This document shows, piece by piece, positions 42,274 through 50,531 of a DNA stretch of 50,531 nucleotides. The position numbers and the translations under genes are program-made. The stretch comes from an uncultured Clostridia bacterium (GTDB lineage: Bacteria > Bacillota > Clostridia > Oscillospirales > CAG-272): the NCBI GenBank assembly GCA_947625805.1, contig CANQPT010000008.1, forward strand, positions 1 through 50,531. Direction: 5' to 3'. The notes beneath the pieces are model-generated. The model was not told the origin of the DNA, made no database searches, and saw nothing but the letters and a program-made list of their open reading frames with translations. Position 1 is the first letter of the stretch, and each line of letters opens with the position of its first letter.

Positions 42274-43512
42274 ATGCTGCGTGCAATACTTTGTTTCTTT
42301 TTTTATTCGTTTATCGGCTGGGCGATCGAGAGCGCACTGCTTTCGCTTAGCGCCCGCAAGCCGGTCAATAAGGGACTGCTCACCGGTCCTGTCTTTTTCC
42401 TGCCCGGCATAATTCTGATTTTTGGGATCTATTTCCTTGAACCGACGCTCAATTCCATGGGCTTTTTGATTTTGTCGCTGTGTATTGTCAGCGGGGTAAG
42501 CGAATTTCTTCTTTGCGCCGCGGCCGATCAGTTTTTGAAAATTCGCCCGTGGGACTATTCTCACCATAGGTGGAATATTCTCGGTTATACATGCTTTACC
42601 TCTATTATTTTGCGTGCCATTCCCTCTGCGCTGATTGTAAAATTCGTCCACCCGACCGTTTCGCGCCTGATCAGAGCACTGCCGCAAACCGTTGCGGTTA
42701 CTGTTTTGACCGTATGTCTGGTATTGCTTGCCTTTGACGGGATTTTCACCCTGATCCGGGTGCGTCGGCTCTCAAAAGAACGGGACGCCGATGCGTCCGA
42801 ACGCAAGTTAAAACACAGATGGACCGGCAGACATCTGATCAAAATCCCCCTGCACCGCAAAAAGTCCGACGGAAAGATATTTGCACAAGGCTATAACGGA
42901 TACAAACTCTTCTGGATCTTTGTCATCGGCGCGTTGATCGGCGATATAATCGAGGTGCTCTTTACCCTTGCGACCAAACATACGCTGATGAGCCGTTCCA
43001 GTCTTTTGTACGGCCCGTTCAGCGTTGTATGGGGACTGGGCGGCGTAGTGCTTACCGTCGTGCTGCATTCATGGGATAAAAAAAGCGATCGGTATATTTT
43101 CATAGGAGGCCTGTTGATCGGCGGCGTATACGAATACGTATGCAGTATGTTTACCGAATACTGTTTTGGGATCGTGTTCTGGGATTACAGTAAGATCCCG
43201 TTCAATATCAACGGTCGGATCAATCTCCTGTTTTGTACGTTCTGGGGATTGCTTGCACTGATCTGGGTCAAGGAGATCTATCCGCGACTGTCCTCTCTTG
43301 TCGAGATGATACCGCCGCGCATCGGAAAACCGGTCACCTGGATGCTCGCCGTCTTTCTTTCGGTCAGCGCGATTTTATCTGCCGCGGCACTCTTTCGTAT
43401 GAGCGAACGCGCAGCCGGCAATCCACCCGCTCATCCGGTCGGCAATTTCCTCGATACCGTATATACGGACGATTATCTGCAAAACCGATATCGGAATCTA
43501 ATCGAAAAATGA
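42274..43512 (+). CDS. Putative ABC-transporter-type IV (CmpB-like) membrane protein
   Basis: A 412-residue integral membrane protein started at ATG 42274 with AGGAG seven bases upstream. It contains two copies of the same unit: FFFYSFIGWAIESAL...KGLLTGPVFFLPG and FVIGALIGDIIEVLF...SSLLYGPFSVVWGLGG, each followed by a WDYS motif (RPWDYSHHRWN and VFWDYSKIPFN). This double arrangement matches the CmpB-like family named putative ABC-transporter type IV. No ATP-binding subunit is adjacent, and the transport role is unproven. Confidence 0.85.
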   Translation: MLRAILCFFFYSFIGWAIESALLSLSARKPVNKGLLTGPVFFLPGIILIFGIYFLEPTLNSMGFLILSLCIVSGVSEFLLCAAADQFLKIRPWDYSHHRWNILGYTCFTSIILRAIPSALIVKFVHPTVSRLIRALPQTVAVTVLTVCLVLLAFDGIFTLIRVRRLSKERDADASERKLKHRWTGRHLIKIPLHRKKSDGKIFAQGYNGYKLFWIFVIGALIGDIIEVLFTLATKHTLMSRSSLLYGPFSVVWGLGGVVLTVVLHSWDKKSDRYIFIGGLLIGGVYEYVCSMFTEYCFGIVFWDYSKIPFNINGRINLLFCTFWGLLALIWVKEIYPRLSSLVEMIPPRIGKPVTWMLAVFLSVSAILSAAALFRMSERAAGNPPAHPVGNFLDTVYTDDYLQNRYRNLIEK

Positions 43513-43525
43513 TTTGAAAAGCAAA

Positions 43526-43562
43526 AACCGCCTTTCCGCACAATATACGGAAAAGCGGTTTA
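43526..43562. terminator. Bidirectional terminator after CmpB-like gene
   Basis: ACCGCCTTTCCG and CGGAAAAGCGGT pair around an AT-rich loop, with A- and T-rich flanks on both strands; shared with the converging anti-sigma gene. Confidence 0.75.
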
Positions 43563-43563
43563 T

Positions 43564-44445
43564 TTATTGCTCTTGTTCGGCAAGTAACTGCTTTAATGCC
43601 GGAATATCAATGCTTTTCTTAGTTGATTGAAAAACCGGTTGATCGCCGTCGTCTTTGGTACGGTAAAATATTCCCTGATCGCCGGAAAGACACAGATAGA
43701 CTGATTCTTTTTGATCCATAGGGGTCGCACCCGGATCATCGATCAAAAACAGAATCGCTTCTTTTCCGACTTTTAAGCGCAGTGCGGGCGCATCACCTGC
43801 AATTTCGTCGCCTTCAAGTCCCTCTGCGATATTCGGAAGTTTACGTCTTGTTTTCACGGTTACGGTATCCGATTCCAATTCTCCTGCGTACACCTCGTCA
43901 ACTTGGATTGAGTAATAGAAGTCTTCGGAGTTTTGCAGTGTTTCCCCCAACTGATTCAACACCGTTCCGTCAGGGTTGGAAAAGCTGCTGCCTGTTTCTT
44001 CGGTAATAACACCGCGCACTACAAGAGTTGCTTTTTCAATTAAATGGGAAAAAGAAACGTCTTTTGTGATGGAACTTTCATCCAAGTCTGACTCCGCAGC
44101 TTTACAATAAGCTGAGGAGGAAATTCCACCCAAGGTTGACTGTGCAGCTTTATCGTCAAATAAACAACCAGAAGATGTTACTGAATTTGTATCTTGCTCT
44201 GAGTTTTCATTTTGTTCCGTTTGTTCTGCCTGTTGGGTTGGATCTTGCTCATTTTGGCTTTGCTCAAACGTATGCACGGGTTCGGGCGATTTGATCCAAG
44301 GCAGGATCATTATGGCGCATACGCACGCGGCGATCGCGAATTTTGCGATATGCCTTGCCCTGTGCGGGGGTGTACGCATCGCCTCTGCAACCGTTTTCTC
44401 CGGTAAAAACTCCAACGCGTCACTGATTGTTTCCGAATGTTTCAT
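43564..44445 (-). CDS. Probable anti-sigma factor / membrane sensor paired with ECF sigma
   Basis: A 293-residue protein; ATG 44445 overlaps the sigma-factor stop (ATGA) and has AAAGGAG upstream. A short cytoplasmic N-terminus (~33 residues) precedes one membrane helix (FAIAACVCAIMILPWI). A striking Gln/Glu/Asn-rich linker (~57-90, EQSQNEQDPTQQAEQTEQ) leads to an outside domain with no recognised fold. The cytoplasmic part is too short for a zinc-binding ZAS domain and has no HxxxCxxC motif. Pairing with the sigma gene is the reason for the call. Confidence 0.7.
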   Translation of the reverse strand: MKHSETISDALEFLPEKTVAEAMRTPPHRARHIAKFAIAACVCAIMILPWIKSPEPVHTFEQSQNEQDPTQQAEQTEQNENSEQDTNSVTSSGCLFDDKAAQSTLGGISSSAYCKAAESDLDESSITKDVSFSHLIEKATLVVRGVITEETGSSFSNPDGTVLNQLGETLQNSEDFYYSIQVDEVYAGELESDTVTVKTRRKLPNIAEGLEGDEIAGDAPALRLKVGKEAILFLIDDPGATPMDQKESVYLCLSGDQGIFYRTKDDGDQPVFQSTKKSIDIPALKQLLAEQEQ

Positions 44446-45026
44446 TTTATTTTCTCCTTTCGCTCCGATACAAAAAAGCCTTGCTTGGCCAAATAAGCCT
44501 TGAGTTCGCTGCGCGTGCGATGTAATAGGCTTTGGGCTGACGCGGCACTGATTCCGCAAAAGTCGGCGGCATCCTGTACAGAGTCCAAAAAATAATATCT
44601 TCGCAAGAACAAAATACGTGTGCGCTGCGACCGCGTATGCAGAAACTCGTCGATCGCCTTTGCGAGCAGCGCCGCGTCCAGCTCCTGCTCCACACCGCAG
44701 GCAGGATCCGCGCACTGTTCCAATTCTTCAAGCGAAAGCGCATATTCTGTGCCGGTTCGCTTTGCGCTGTGTTTCTTTCGGTACAGGTCAATGGCCGCGC
44801 GACGTGTCAACTTGCCGAGATATGCCGAAAGAATCTCCGGACGATGCGGCGGAACGGAATTCCATATGCGCAGGTAAACATCGTTGACACACTCTTTCGC
44901 GTCCTCCGGATCCCCTAAGATACCGTATGCAATCCGATAGAGATATTTTTCGTATTTTCCTTGAACGAGCGCAAGCGCCGTTTCGTTTCTTTCAAAAAAC
45001 AGTTCTACGATCCGATCGTCATTCAT
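44442..45026 (-). CDS. ECF-type RNA polymerase sigma factor
   Basis: A 194-residue sigma factor with region 2 (YEKYLYRIAYGILGDPEDAKECVNDVYLRIWNSVPPHRPEILSAYLGKLTRRAAIDLYRKK) and region 4 (RTRILFLRRYYFLDSVQDAADFCGISAASAQSLLHRTRSEL) as in the extracytoplasmic-function group. It directs polymerase to a small regulon in response to a signal relayed by the downstream membrane protein, with which it is translationally coupled. I see no clear self-promoter. The targets are unknown. Confidence 0.92.
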   Translation of the reverse strand: MNDDRIVELFFERNETALALVQGKYEKYLYRIAYGILGDPEDAKECVNDVYLRIWNSVPPHRPEILSAYLGKLTRRAAIDLYRKKHSAKRTGTEYALSLEELEQCADPACGVEQELDAALLAKAIDEFLHTRSQRTRILFLRRYYFLDSVQDAADFCGISAASAQSLLHRTRSELKAYLAKQGFFVSERKEKIK

Positions 45027-45179
45027 ACGTTTCTCCCGATTGCCGGTTTGAAGGCGCCTCTACTATATATCTCGTAAAAAAATCCACTTTCTTGCACAAA
45101 AAAGCAAAATTTTTTGAAAAAAAGAAACTTTTTCGTTTCTTCTTTTCTTTTTATACCTCAAAGATATTATTTTAAGCAG
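45027..45179. other. Intergenic region upstream of the ECF sigma gene
   Basis: AT-rich. It contains an A/T hairpin (AAGAAAC...GTTTCTT around 45120-45140). The pckG terminator region lies just beyond. No confident promoter was identified. Confidence 0.4.
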
Positions 45180-45206
45180 ATCGGAGCGGCTTTTGCCGCT
45201 CCGATG
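45180..45206 (-). terminator. Hairpin after pckG
   Basis: ATCGGAGCGGC and GCCGCTCCGAT pair around a short loop just beyond the pckG stop. There is no strong T-run, so termination may be partial. Confidence 0.65.
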
Positions 45207-45212
45207 GCTTTG

Positions 45213-46991
45213 TTATTTGTTCAGATTGGCCTCAAGGATGGCGAGCTCATCGTACATCTCTTTCGGAACTCTTGCGCCGATGCCGGCATAGAATTCCTTG
45301 ATGTTGGACAGGTCTGCCTTCCAGCTTTCCTTATCAACGGTCAATAGCTCTTTGACCGTGTCGATAGTAAGATCCAGTCCGTCGATGTTGATGTCCTCCG
45401 GATTCGGAACGTAACCGATCGCGGTTTCTTGTGCGTCGACCTTGCCCTCGCAGCGATCAAGGATCCACATAAGCACTCTCATATTGTCACCGAAGCCCGG
45501 CCAGATAAAGTGACCCTCGTCGTCGGTACGGAACCAGTTGACGTGGAAGATTTTGGGAGGATTCGGGATCTTCTTGCCCATCTCCAGCCAATGAGCCCAG
45601 TAGTCGCCCATATCATAGCCGACAAACGGACGCATTGCCATCGGGTCACGGCGCACCACGCCGACAGCTCCTGCGGCGGCTGCCGTTGTCTCAGAAGCCA
45701 TGATCGAGCCGACAAAGGTACCGTGCTGCCAGTCTCTGGACTGATAAACCAGCGGAGCAGTCTTTGCACGGCGTCCGCCAAAGATGATCGCGGAGATCGG
45801 CACACCGGTCAGCGAGTCAAATTCACTGGAGATACAGGGGCAGTTCTTAGCAAGAGCGGTAAAGCGGGAGTTGGGATGTGCGCCGCAAGTGCTCTTGTCT
45901 TTCTTGTCATACTTGGTGTAGTCCCACTTGTTGCCCTTCCAGTCGATGGCGTTTGCGGGCGGGTTGTCATTGAGGCCCTCCCACCAAACGGTATTATTAT
46001 CGAGATCATGTACAACGTTGGTGAAGATGGTATCACGCATGGTGGTTGCAAGCGCGTTGGGGTTGGACTTGCTGTTGGTACCGGGCGCAACGCCAAAGAA
46101 ACCGTTCTCCGGGTTGACCGCCCAAAGTCTGCCGTCCTCGCCGACACGCAGCCAGGCGATGTCGTCACCGACACACCATACCTTATAGCCTTTTTTCTTA
46201 TAGTATTCCGGCGGAATAAGCATTGCAAGATTGGTCTTACCGCATGCAGACGGGAATGCAGCCGATACGTACTTGATTTCTCCGTCCGGATACTCAACGC
46301 CCAGAATCAGCATATGTTCTGCCATCCAGCCCTCTTTGCGGCCGAGGTAGGAGGCAATGCGCAGTGCAAAGCACTTCTTACCCAGCAGTACGTTTCCGCC
46401 GTAGCCCGAGTTGACGCTCCAAATGGTGTTGTCCTCCGGGAAGTGGCAGATATAGCGGTTCTGCTCATCCAGATCAGCGCGTGCATGCAGCCCCTTGATA
46501 AAGTCAGGCGAGTCGCCCAGCGCGTCCACGACCTTTGTTCCTACGCGGGTCATGATCAGCATATTCAGTACGACGTAGATCGAGTCGGTCAGTTCAATAC
46601 CGATCTTTGCAAAATCAGAGCCGACCACGCCCATGGAATACGGGATAACATACATGGTCTGTCCCTTCATCGAGCCGTCGTACAACTTGGAGAGTTTTGC
46701 ATAGCATTCTTGCGGATCCATCCAGTTGTTGATGGTGCCCGCGTCTTCCTTCTTCCGGGTGCAGATAAAGGTTCTGTCCTCTACGCGCGCAACGTCGTTG
46801 ATCGCGGTTCTATGCAGATAGCAGTTCGGCAAAAGCTCCTGGTTGAGTTTGATGAGTTCGCCTGTCGAGCATGCCTGCGCACGCAGCTGCTCCGCTTGTT
46901 CTTCACTGCCGTCAATCCAAACGATCTTGTCCGGCTTGGTCAGCGCCGCCATCTCATCGATCCAGGCGTTGACATGCTTGTTTGTCGTCAT
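45213..46991 (-). CDS. pckG: Phosphoenolpyruvate carboxykinase (GTP)
   Basis: A 592-residue enzyme of the GTP type, which interconverts oxaloacetate and PEP with GTP/GDP. The kinase-1a loop FPSACGKTNLAM is characteristic of the GTP form. FGGRRAKTAPLVYQSRDWQHG, NSGYGGNVLLGKKCFALRI and the guanine-site segment NWFRTDDEGHFIWPGFGDN are also present. In anaerobes it often runs toward oxaloacetate as a CO2-fixing step of fermentation. GGAGGAG precedes ATG 46991. A 10-base direct repeat lies in its upstream region. Confidence 0.97.
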   Translation of the reverse strand: MTTNKHVNAWIDEMAALTKPDKIVWIDGSEEQAEQLRAQACSTGELIKLNQELLPNCYLHRTAINDVARVEDRTFICTRKKEDAGTINNWMDPQECYAKLSKLYDGSMKGQTMYVIPYSMGVVGSDFAKIGIELTDSIYVVLNMLIMTRVGTKVVDALGDSPDFIKGLHARADLDEQNRYICHFPEDNTIWSVNSGYGGNVLLGKKCFALRIASYLGRKEGWMAEHMLILGVEYPDGEIKYVSAAFPSACGKTNLAMLIPPEYYKKKGYKVWCVGDDIAWLRVGEDGRLWAVNPENGFFGVAPGTNSKSNPNALATTMRDTIFTNVVHDLDNNTVWWEGLNDNPPANAIDWKGNKWDYTKYDKKDKSTCGAHPNSRFTALAKNCPCISSEFDSLTGVPISAIIFGGRRAKTAPLVYQSRDWQHGTFVGSIMASETTAAAAGAVGVVRRDPMAMRPFVGYDMGDYWAHWLEMGKKIPNPPKIFHVNWFRTDDEGHFIWPGFGDNMRVLMWILDRCEGKVDAQETAIGYVPNPEDINIDGLDLTIDTVKELLTVDKESWKADLSNIKEFYAGIGARVPKEMYDELAILEANLNK

Positions 46992-47006
46992 GGTTTTCTC
47001 CTCCGT

Positions 47007-47059
47007 TTATCCATGTAAATATATTGTATAACTATGGTTTTTCCCCTCGTTATCCATGT
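47007..47059. repeat. Direct repeat pair upstream of pckG
   Basis: TTATCCATGT occurs at 47007-47016 and again at 47050-47059, 43 bases apart, spanning the probable pckG promoter. It could be a regulator site; no promoter is clear enough to position it. Confidence 0.4.
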
Positions 47060-47107
47060 TACATTATACCGCAAACGGAAGAATTTTGCAATGCCTTTGT
47101 TTCTTTT

Positions 47108-47968
47108 TTAACAATTATTTTTCAACCGAAAAAGCTCCCGCTCGATCGCGGCAAACTCTGCAAGCGAAAGTTTCTCGCCCCGGATCCCCTTATCAATGCC
47201 GCATACAGTCAGTATTGCCGCAATCCTCTCTTTGCCGAGTGCGGGAAATTCCGCGGAAAGCGCATTGACCAAAGTTTTTCGCCTTTGCGCAAAGGCGGCA
47301 CGAATAATCCGCCGCAGGCGTGCGGGATCGGCGGTTTCTACGGGCGGCTCGGCGTGCGGAAGAATACGTATGACCACCGACTCTACCTTGGGCGCGGGCA
47401 AAAAGGCTCCGGGCGGCACGCGGAAGAGTTTTTCCGCCTTGCCGTAATAGGCGACCGCCGGGGTAATCGCGCCGTATGCGGCGCTGCCGGGCGCGGCACA
47501 GATGCGATCGGCAACCTCGCGCTGGATCATGACCGTAATCTGCGCAAACTGCACGTCTGATTCCAGCAAGTGCATCAAAATCGGCGTAGTGATATAATAC
47601 GGAAGATTCGCGCACACCGAAATCGGCGCATCCCCAAACTGCTCTACAAGAAACGCGGGCAGGTCAAGTTTCATGATATCTTCGTTGACTACACTCACGT
47701 TTGGACAGTCGGCGAGGGTCTGCCCCAGCACCGGGATCAGCGAGGAGTCGATCTCCACCGCAACCACACGCTCAGATCGGGCGGAAAGTTCCCGGGTCAG
47801 CGTGCCGATCCCCGGGCCGATCTCCAGTACGTTCTTCCCTGCCCCTGCCTCGGCGATCCTGCGCGGCACGCTCTCGCTGATCAAAAAATTCTGTCCTAAA
47901 CTTTTGCGAAAATGAATGCCGTTTTGCTCCATAATCTTTTTGACTGTTCCGATGTCGGTAAGACGCAT
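47108..47968 (-). CDS. rsmA: 16S rRNA dimethyladenosine methyltransferase
   Basis: A 286-residue enzyme that dimethylates two adjacent adenines near the 3' end of 16S rRNA. N-terminal HFRKSLGQNFL, the SAM-binding LEIGPGIGTLT, acidic VAVEID, the NEDIMK segment and the catalytic NLPYYITTPI are all in place. A short helical C-terminal domain follows. It diverges from the GH20-like gene. Loss of this enzyme confers kasugamycin resistance in other bacteria. Confidence 0.97.
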   Translation of the reverse strand: MRLTDIGTVKKIMEQNGIHFRKSLGQNFLISESVPRRIAEAGAGKNVLEIGPGIGTLTRELSARSERVVAVEIDSSLIPVLGQTLADCPNVSVVNEDIMKLDLPAFLVEQFGDAPISVCANLPYYITTPILMHLLESDVQFAQITVMIQREVADRICAAPGSAAYGAITPAVAYYGKAEKLFRVPPGAFLPAPKVESVVIRILPHAEPPVETADPARLRRIIRAAFAQRRKTLVNALSAEFPALGKERIAAILTVCGIDKGIRGEKLSLAEFAAIERELFRLKNNC

Positions 47969-48005
47969 AAATTTATCTCCCTGCGCGTTTTTTGTTGGAA
48001 TTGTC

Positions 48006-48064
48006 TTGACGGGCTCTGTTTTTTATGTTACCATAAATCATACCATAAATTGCAATTTTTTGCA
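48006..48064 (+). promoter_or_regulatory. Promoter and operator-like repeats of GH20-like gene
   Basis: TTGACG (48006-48011), a 17-base spacer and TACCAT (48029-48034) make a moderate promoter. TACCATAAAT occurs twice (48029-48038, 48041-48050), overlapping the -10 box. TTGCAA follows twice, separated by four T. The repeats may be a repressor site. Confidence 0.5.
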
Positions 48065-48077
48065 ACCGGAGGAGACT

Positions 48078-49952
48078 ATGGACATTCAACTGAAAGCAAG
48101 CTCTGCGCTCGATCACGCGGCGCGGGAAATTGCACACATCACGGGGATCGTACCGTCTGAGAGCGGCCCTGTCGTTACTGCCGTCAAGCAGGACGGTCGG
48201 GGACTGCGCATCGAGCGGCAGGCAGACGGCTATTCCATTACTTACGGCCAAATCGCTGACTTCTGCCGTGCGCTTGGGCTGCTCGGGGGCTTTGCAAAGG
48301 GGGAACAAACCGTACTTGAGCAAACGCCATCCTTTGAAACGCTGGGATATATGCCCGACTGTTCACGCAACGCGGTGCTCAGCGTGCCCGGTGCGAAAGA
48401 CCTGATTGCACATCTGGCGGCCATGGGCTTTAATGCGGTCATGCTGTACACTGAGGACACTTACGAGATTCCGGGATATCCGTATTTCGGTCATATGCGC
48501 GGCAGATTTACCTGTGAGGAACTCAAAGAACTCGACCGGTATGCCCTGTCGCTGGGTATTGAACTCATTCCCTGCATTCAGGTGCTCGCACACCTCGACA
48601 TGACCTTCCGTTGGAGTACATTCGGTGCGATCAACGACATCGACAACATTCTCAACATCGCAAAGCCGGAGACGTATCAACTGATCGATGCAATGCTCAA
48701 GGTGTGCAGTGAGTGTTTTACCTCCCGCCGCATCAACCTCGGCATGGACGAAGCGCATAACCTCGGCCGCGGAAGATACTATGACACGACTCACGAGCAC
48801 GTTCACATCACCGAACTCATGCGCCGTCACTTAAATAAGGTCGTACCTATGGCACAGTCCTACGGATTTACCCCCATGATGTGGAGCGATATGTTCTTCC
48901 GTCCGCAATATGCCGGATACTACACCTCCGACGGCCGGCTGAATGAGGAAAGCGTTGCCGCCAAGCCGGAGAGCGTGATTCCCATCTACTGGGATTACTA
49001 CTGCGGGACGGAGACCGTGGACAATATGATGTACTGCCACGAGCAGTTCGGCGGAGAATATGCCTTTGCCGGCGGCGCGTGGAAGTGGATCGGTTTTGCG
49101 CCCAACAACGCATACTCTCTCATGTTGGGAGGCGGACACCTGCGTATGTGCAAAAAGCACGGTGTGAAAACGGTCTTTACTACCGGCTGGGGCGATCGCG
49201 GCGGTGAGGCGGCACAACTCAGCGTCCTGCCTGCGCTGCTGCAATACGCTGAATATTGCTATAACGATTCGGATGTCGTGGACACCGCCTTCATCGACGC
49301 ACGCTGTAAAGATCTGTTCGGGCTTTCGCTCGACGCATTTCTCTGCCTCGATCTTCCCAATGTGGCCTCCTATAACACGCCCGACCATCCGACCATCACT
49401 ACCCAGTGCAAGTACACCCTGTACAATGACCCGTTAACAGGCCTGATGGACAAGCATATTACAAAGGACGATCCGGAGACCTATGCCTGCCACGCCAAAG
49501 ATCTTCTGGCATACGCAGACCACGAGCGCTACGGATATATGTTCCGTACCCTCGGCACTTTGTGTGACGTGCTCTCGATCAAGTCGACACTGTCCATCGA
49601 CATTCGTGCGGCTTATCTTGCAGGCGACAAGGACACCCTGCGCAAGATTGCCGACGAACGCATCCCGGAGATTCTTGTGCGCTTCGATCGCTTTGAGGAT
49701 ACCTTCCGTGAGCAGTGGTACAAGGAAAACAAGACCTTTGGCTTCGACGTGCAGGAACTCTACATGGGCGGCGCAAAAGAGCGTATGCGCACTGCGGCAA
49801 AGCGTCTGCGCGCATGGTGCGACGGCAAGGTCGATCGCATTGAGGAACTCGAACAGCCTGTGCTTGATTTCTACTGCTACGACAAAGACCGCGATCATCC
49901 GCATCTGGATGCGTTCAGTTGGGATACGGTGGTCACGGCAAACAGAATATAA
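48078..49952 (+). CDS. Glycoside hydrolase family 20-like beta-hexosaminidase
   Basis: A 624-residue cytoplasmic protein (no signal peptide) started at ATG 48078 behind GGAGGAG; a longer in-frame start overlaps rsmA. An N-terminal alpha/beta domain (~1-85) precedes a TIM barrel. The barrel starts at MGFNAVMLYTEDTYEIPGYPYFGHMRG and carries the family's Asp-Glu pair in INLGMDEAHNLGRG, the substrate-assisted acid site of GH20. LIPCIQVLAHLDMTFRW and PIYWDYYCG follow. It would cut terminal N-acetylglucosamine or galactosamine from glycans after import. Exact substrate unknown; no transporter is adjacent. Confidence 0.88.
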   Translation: MDIQLKASSALDHAAREIAHITGIVPSESGPVVTAVKQDGRGLRIERQADGYSITYGQIADFCRALGLLGGFAKGEQTVLEQTPSFETLGYMPDCSRNAVLSVPGAKDLIAHLAAMGFNAVMLYTEDTYEIPGYPYFGHMRGRFTCEELKELDRYALSLGIELIPCIQVLAHLDMTFRWSTFGAINDIDNILNIAKPETYQLIDAMLKVCSECFTSRRINLGMDEAHNLGRGRYYDTTHEHVHITELMRRHLNKVVPMAQSYGFTPMMWSDMFFRPQYAGYYTSDGRLNEESVAAKPESVIPIYWDYYCGTETVDNMMYCHEQFGGEYAFAGGAWKWIGFAPNNAYSLMLGGGHLRMCKKHGVKTVFTTGWGDRGGEAAQLSVLPALLQYAEYCYNDSDVVDTAFIDARCKDLFGLSLDAFLCLDLPNVASYNTPDHPTITTQCKYTLYNDPLTGLMDKHITKDDPETYACHAKDLLAYADHERYGYMFRTLGTLCDVLSIKSTLSIDIRAAYLAGDKDTLRKIADERIPEILVRFDRFEDTFREQWYKENKTFGFDVQELYMGGAKERMRTAAKRLRAWCDGKVDRIEELEQPVLDFYCYDKDRDHPHLDAFSWDTVVTANRI

Positions 49953-50046
49953 GTCCGCAAATCCGGTCAACTTCATTTCTGAAATCAGCAGAATCAAAAG
50001 CACGAATCAAAAACATGATTCAAATACACCCGAATGGGCGTTAGCA

Positions 50047-50090
50047 AAGGCAGTACAGAGAGCAGAGATGCTTTCTGTACTGCCTTCCTT
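50047..50090 (+). terminator. Terminator after GH20-like gene
   Basis: AAGGCAGTACAGAGAGC (50047-50063) pairs with GCTTTCTGTACTGCCTT (50070-50086), a 17-base-pair stem with one G-U pair, followed by CCTTTT. Confidence 0.85.
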
Positions 50091-50157
50091 TTGCCAAAAT
50101 TCAAATCGAGATACCGCAATATGAGAACGACGGTCAAAGAATAGCAATGATCGAAAA

Positions 50158-50187
50158 CAACCGACGGTTGATTCGTAAACAACGAAT
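50158..50187. promoter_or_regulatory. Tandem inverted repeats upstream of XRE gene
   Basis: CAACCGACGGTTG (50158-50170) is a perfect palindrome with a one-base centre. ATTCG-TAAACAA-CGAAT (50171-50187) follows directly. They sit just upstream of the -35 box and may bind the regulator encoded next. Confidence 0.45.
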
Positions 50188-50193
50188 TGATAA

Positions 50194-50222
50194 TTGAATA
50201 TTTCAAAAGTGTCCTGTATAAT
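50194..50222 (+). promoter_or_regulatory. Promoter of XRE regulator gene
   Basis: TTGAAT (50194-50199) and TATAAT (50217-50222) with a 17-base spacer, about 40 bases before the start codon. Confidence 0.75.
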
Positions 50223-50262
50223 AAAACCACACCGGTGAAAACAAAGATTGTGAGATATAGAC

Positions 50263-50531
50263 ATGAAAATAACAATAGGTGAAAAAATCAAGGAACTACG
50301 ACTGCGTGACGCGAGAAAACAAGATGATCTAGCTGTTGCGGTCGGTGTCACAGCCCAAGCCGTTTCGCGTTGGGAGGCCGGCGGCAGTTATCCGGATTTA
50401 GAGCTTATTCCAAGCATTGCAAATTATTTCGGCGTGTCCATTGATGAACTGTTTGGATACCAAAACGACCGTGAGAAAAAGATTGAGGCTATTATTCAGA
50501 AAATCGATGCGTTTCACATAAAGGCGCGCGG
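50263..50531 (+). CDS. XRE family transcriptional regulator (3' end cut by window end)
   Basis: The first 89 residues are visible. IGEKIKELRLRDARKQDDLAVAVGVTAQAVSRWEAGGSYPDLELIPSIANYFGVSIDELFG is a complete XRE helix-turn-helix domain of the type that is followed in many Clostridia by a TPR-like or membrane sensor region. The protein continues beyond the window, so the effector part is unknown. It has its own promoter and is insulated from the GH20 gene by a terminator. Confidence 0.9.
   Translation, partial: MKITIGEKIKELRLRDARKQDDLAVAVGVTAQAVSRWEAGGSYPDLELIPSIANYFGVSIDELFGYQNDREKKIEAIIQKIDAFHIKAR

Larger units (their letters stand above)
49953..50262. other. Intergenic region before XRE regulator
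   Basis: It holds a strong terminator (50047-50090), two inverted repeats (50158-50170 and 50171-50187) and a rightward promoter (50194-50222). No gene is apparent. Confidence 0.7.

Noticed and set aside
45429..47018. 529-codon open frame on the plus strand
   Set aside because: It lies entirely antisense to pckG, which has clear family motifs and a strong ribosome site. Long antisense frames are common opposite such genes.

Overview
The window reads as a chromosomal segment of a spore-forming, low-to-mid GC Firmicute of class Clostridia. The evidence is an intact sigK, a SpoIVB-type protease and a SipL-like spore coat anchor in one cluster, a PPi-type phosphofructokinase, GTP-type PEP carboxykinase, a bacterial type A RNase P RNA and strong sigma-A promoters with AGGAGG-type ribosome sites. 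A gut-type member of Eubacteriales/Oscillospirales is a reasonable guess, but nothing here fixes the genus.

Positions 1-14445 are accessory. A tyrosine recombinase (cut by the window start, minus strand) stands back to back with a TetR regulator and a sortase-assembled pilus operon: a 2315-residue vWA tip adhesin with LPFSG anchor, a major pilin with LPFTG, two overlapping class C sortases, a CnaB minor pilin with LPQTG, and a third, more distant sortase. A 25-codon reading frame bridges adhesin and pilin with ATGA overlaps at both ends, and a long hairpin separates the pilin from the sortases.

Positions 14500-20020 carry a leader with promoter and strong terminator, a membrane-anchored protein, a VanY-like D,D-carboxypeptidase and a TIM-barrel epimerase, then uracil permease, a DUF523 protein and uracil phosphoribosyltransferase (uracil salvage).

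Positions about 20030-22060 form an AT-rich insertion between upp and obgE that looks like the remnant of a filamentous (inovirus-like) phage: a 5'-truncated HUH replication initiator, an overlapping 68-codon gene, a 52-codon protein resembling a major coat protein, a Cro/CI-type repressor with repeated operator-like sites, two small genes and a cluster of strong hairpins. No Zot-type or adsorption gene is present, so it is defective or satellite-like.

Positions 22072-50531 are mostly core chromosome: obgE-ligA, serC-serA, a YtxH-like protein, PPi-phosphofructokinase, tRNA-Glu(CUC), citrate synthase, an MFS transporter, a tRNA-dihydrouridine synthase, rnpB, an LTA-synthase-like sulfatase, the sporulation cluster spoIVB-sipL-sigK, a Ppx/GppA protein, a TrmH-type methyltransferase, an ATPase, a CmpB-like membrane protein, an ECF sigma/anti-sigma pair, pckG, rsmA, a GH20-like glycosidase and a truncated XRE regulator at the right edge. 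Several leaders (citrate synthase, uraA, upp, the 14.5-kb leader) contain hairpins suggesting RNA-level control.
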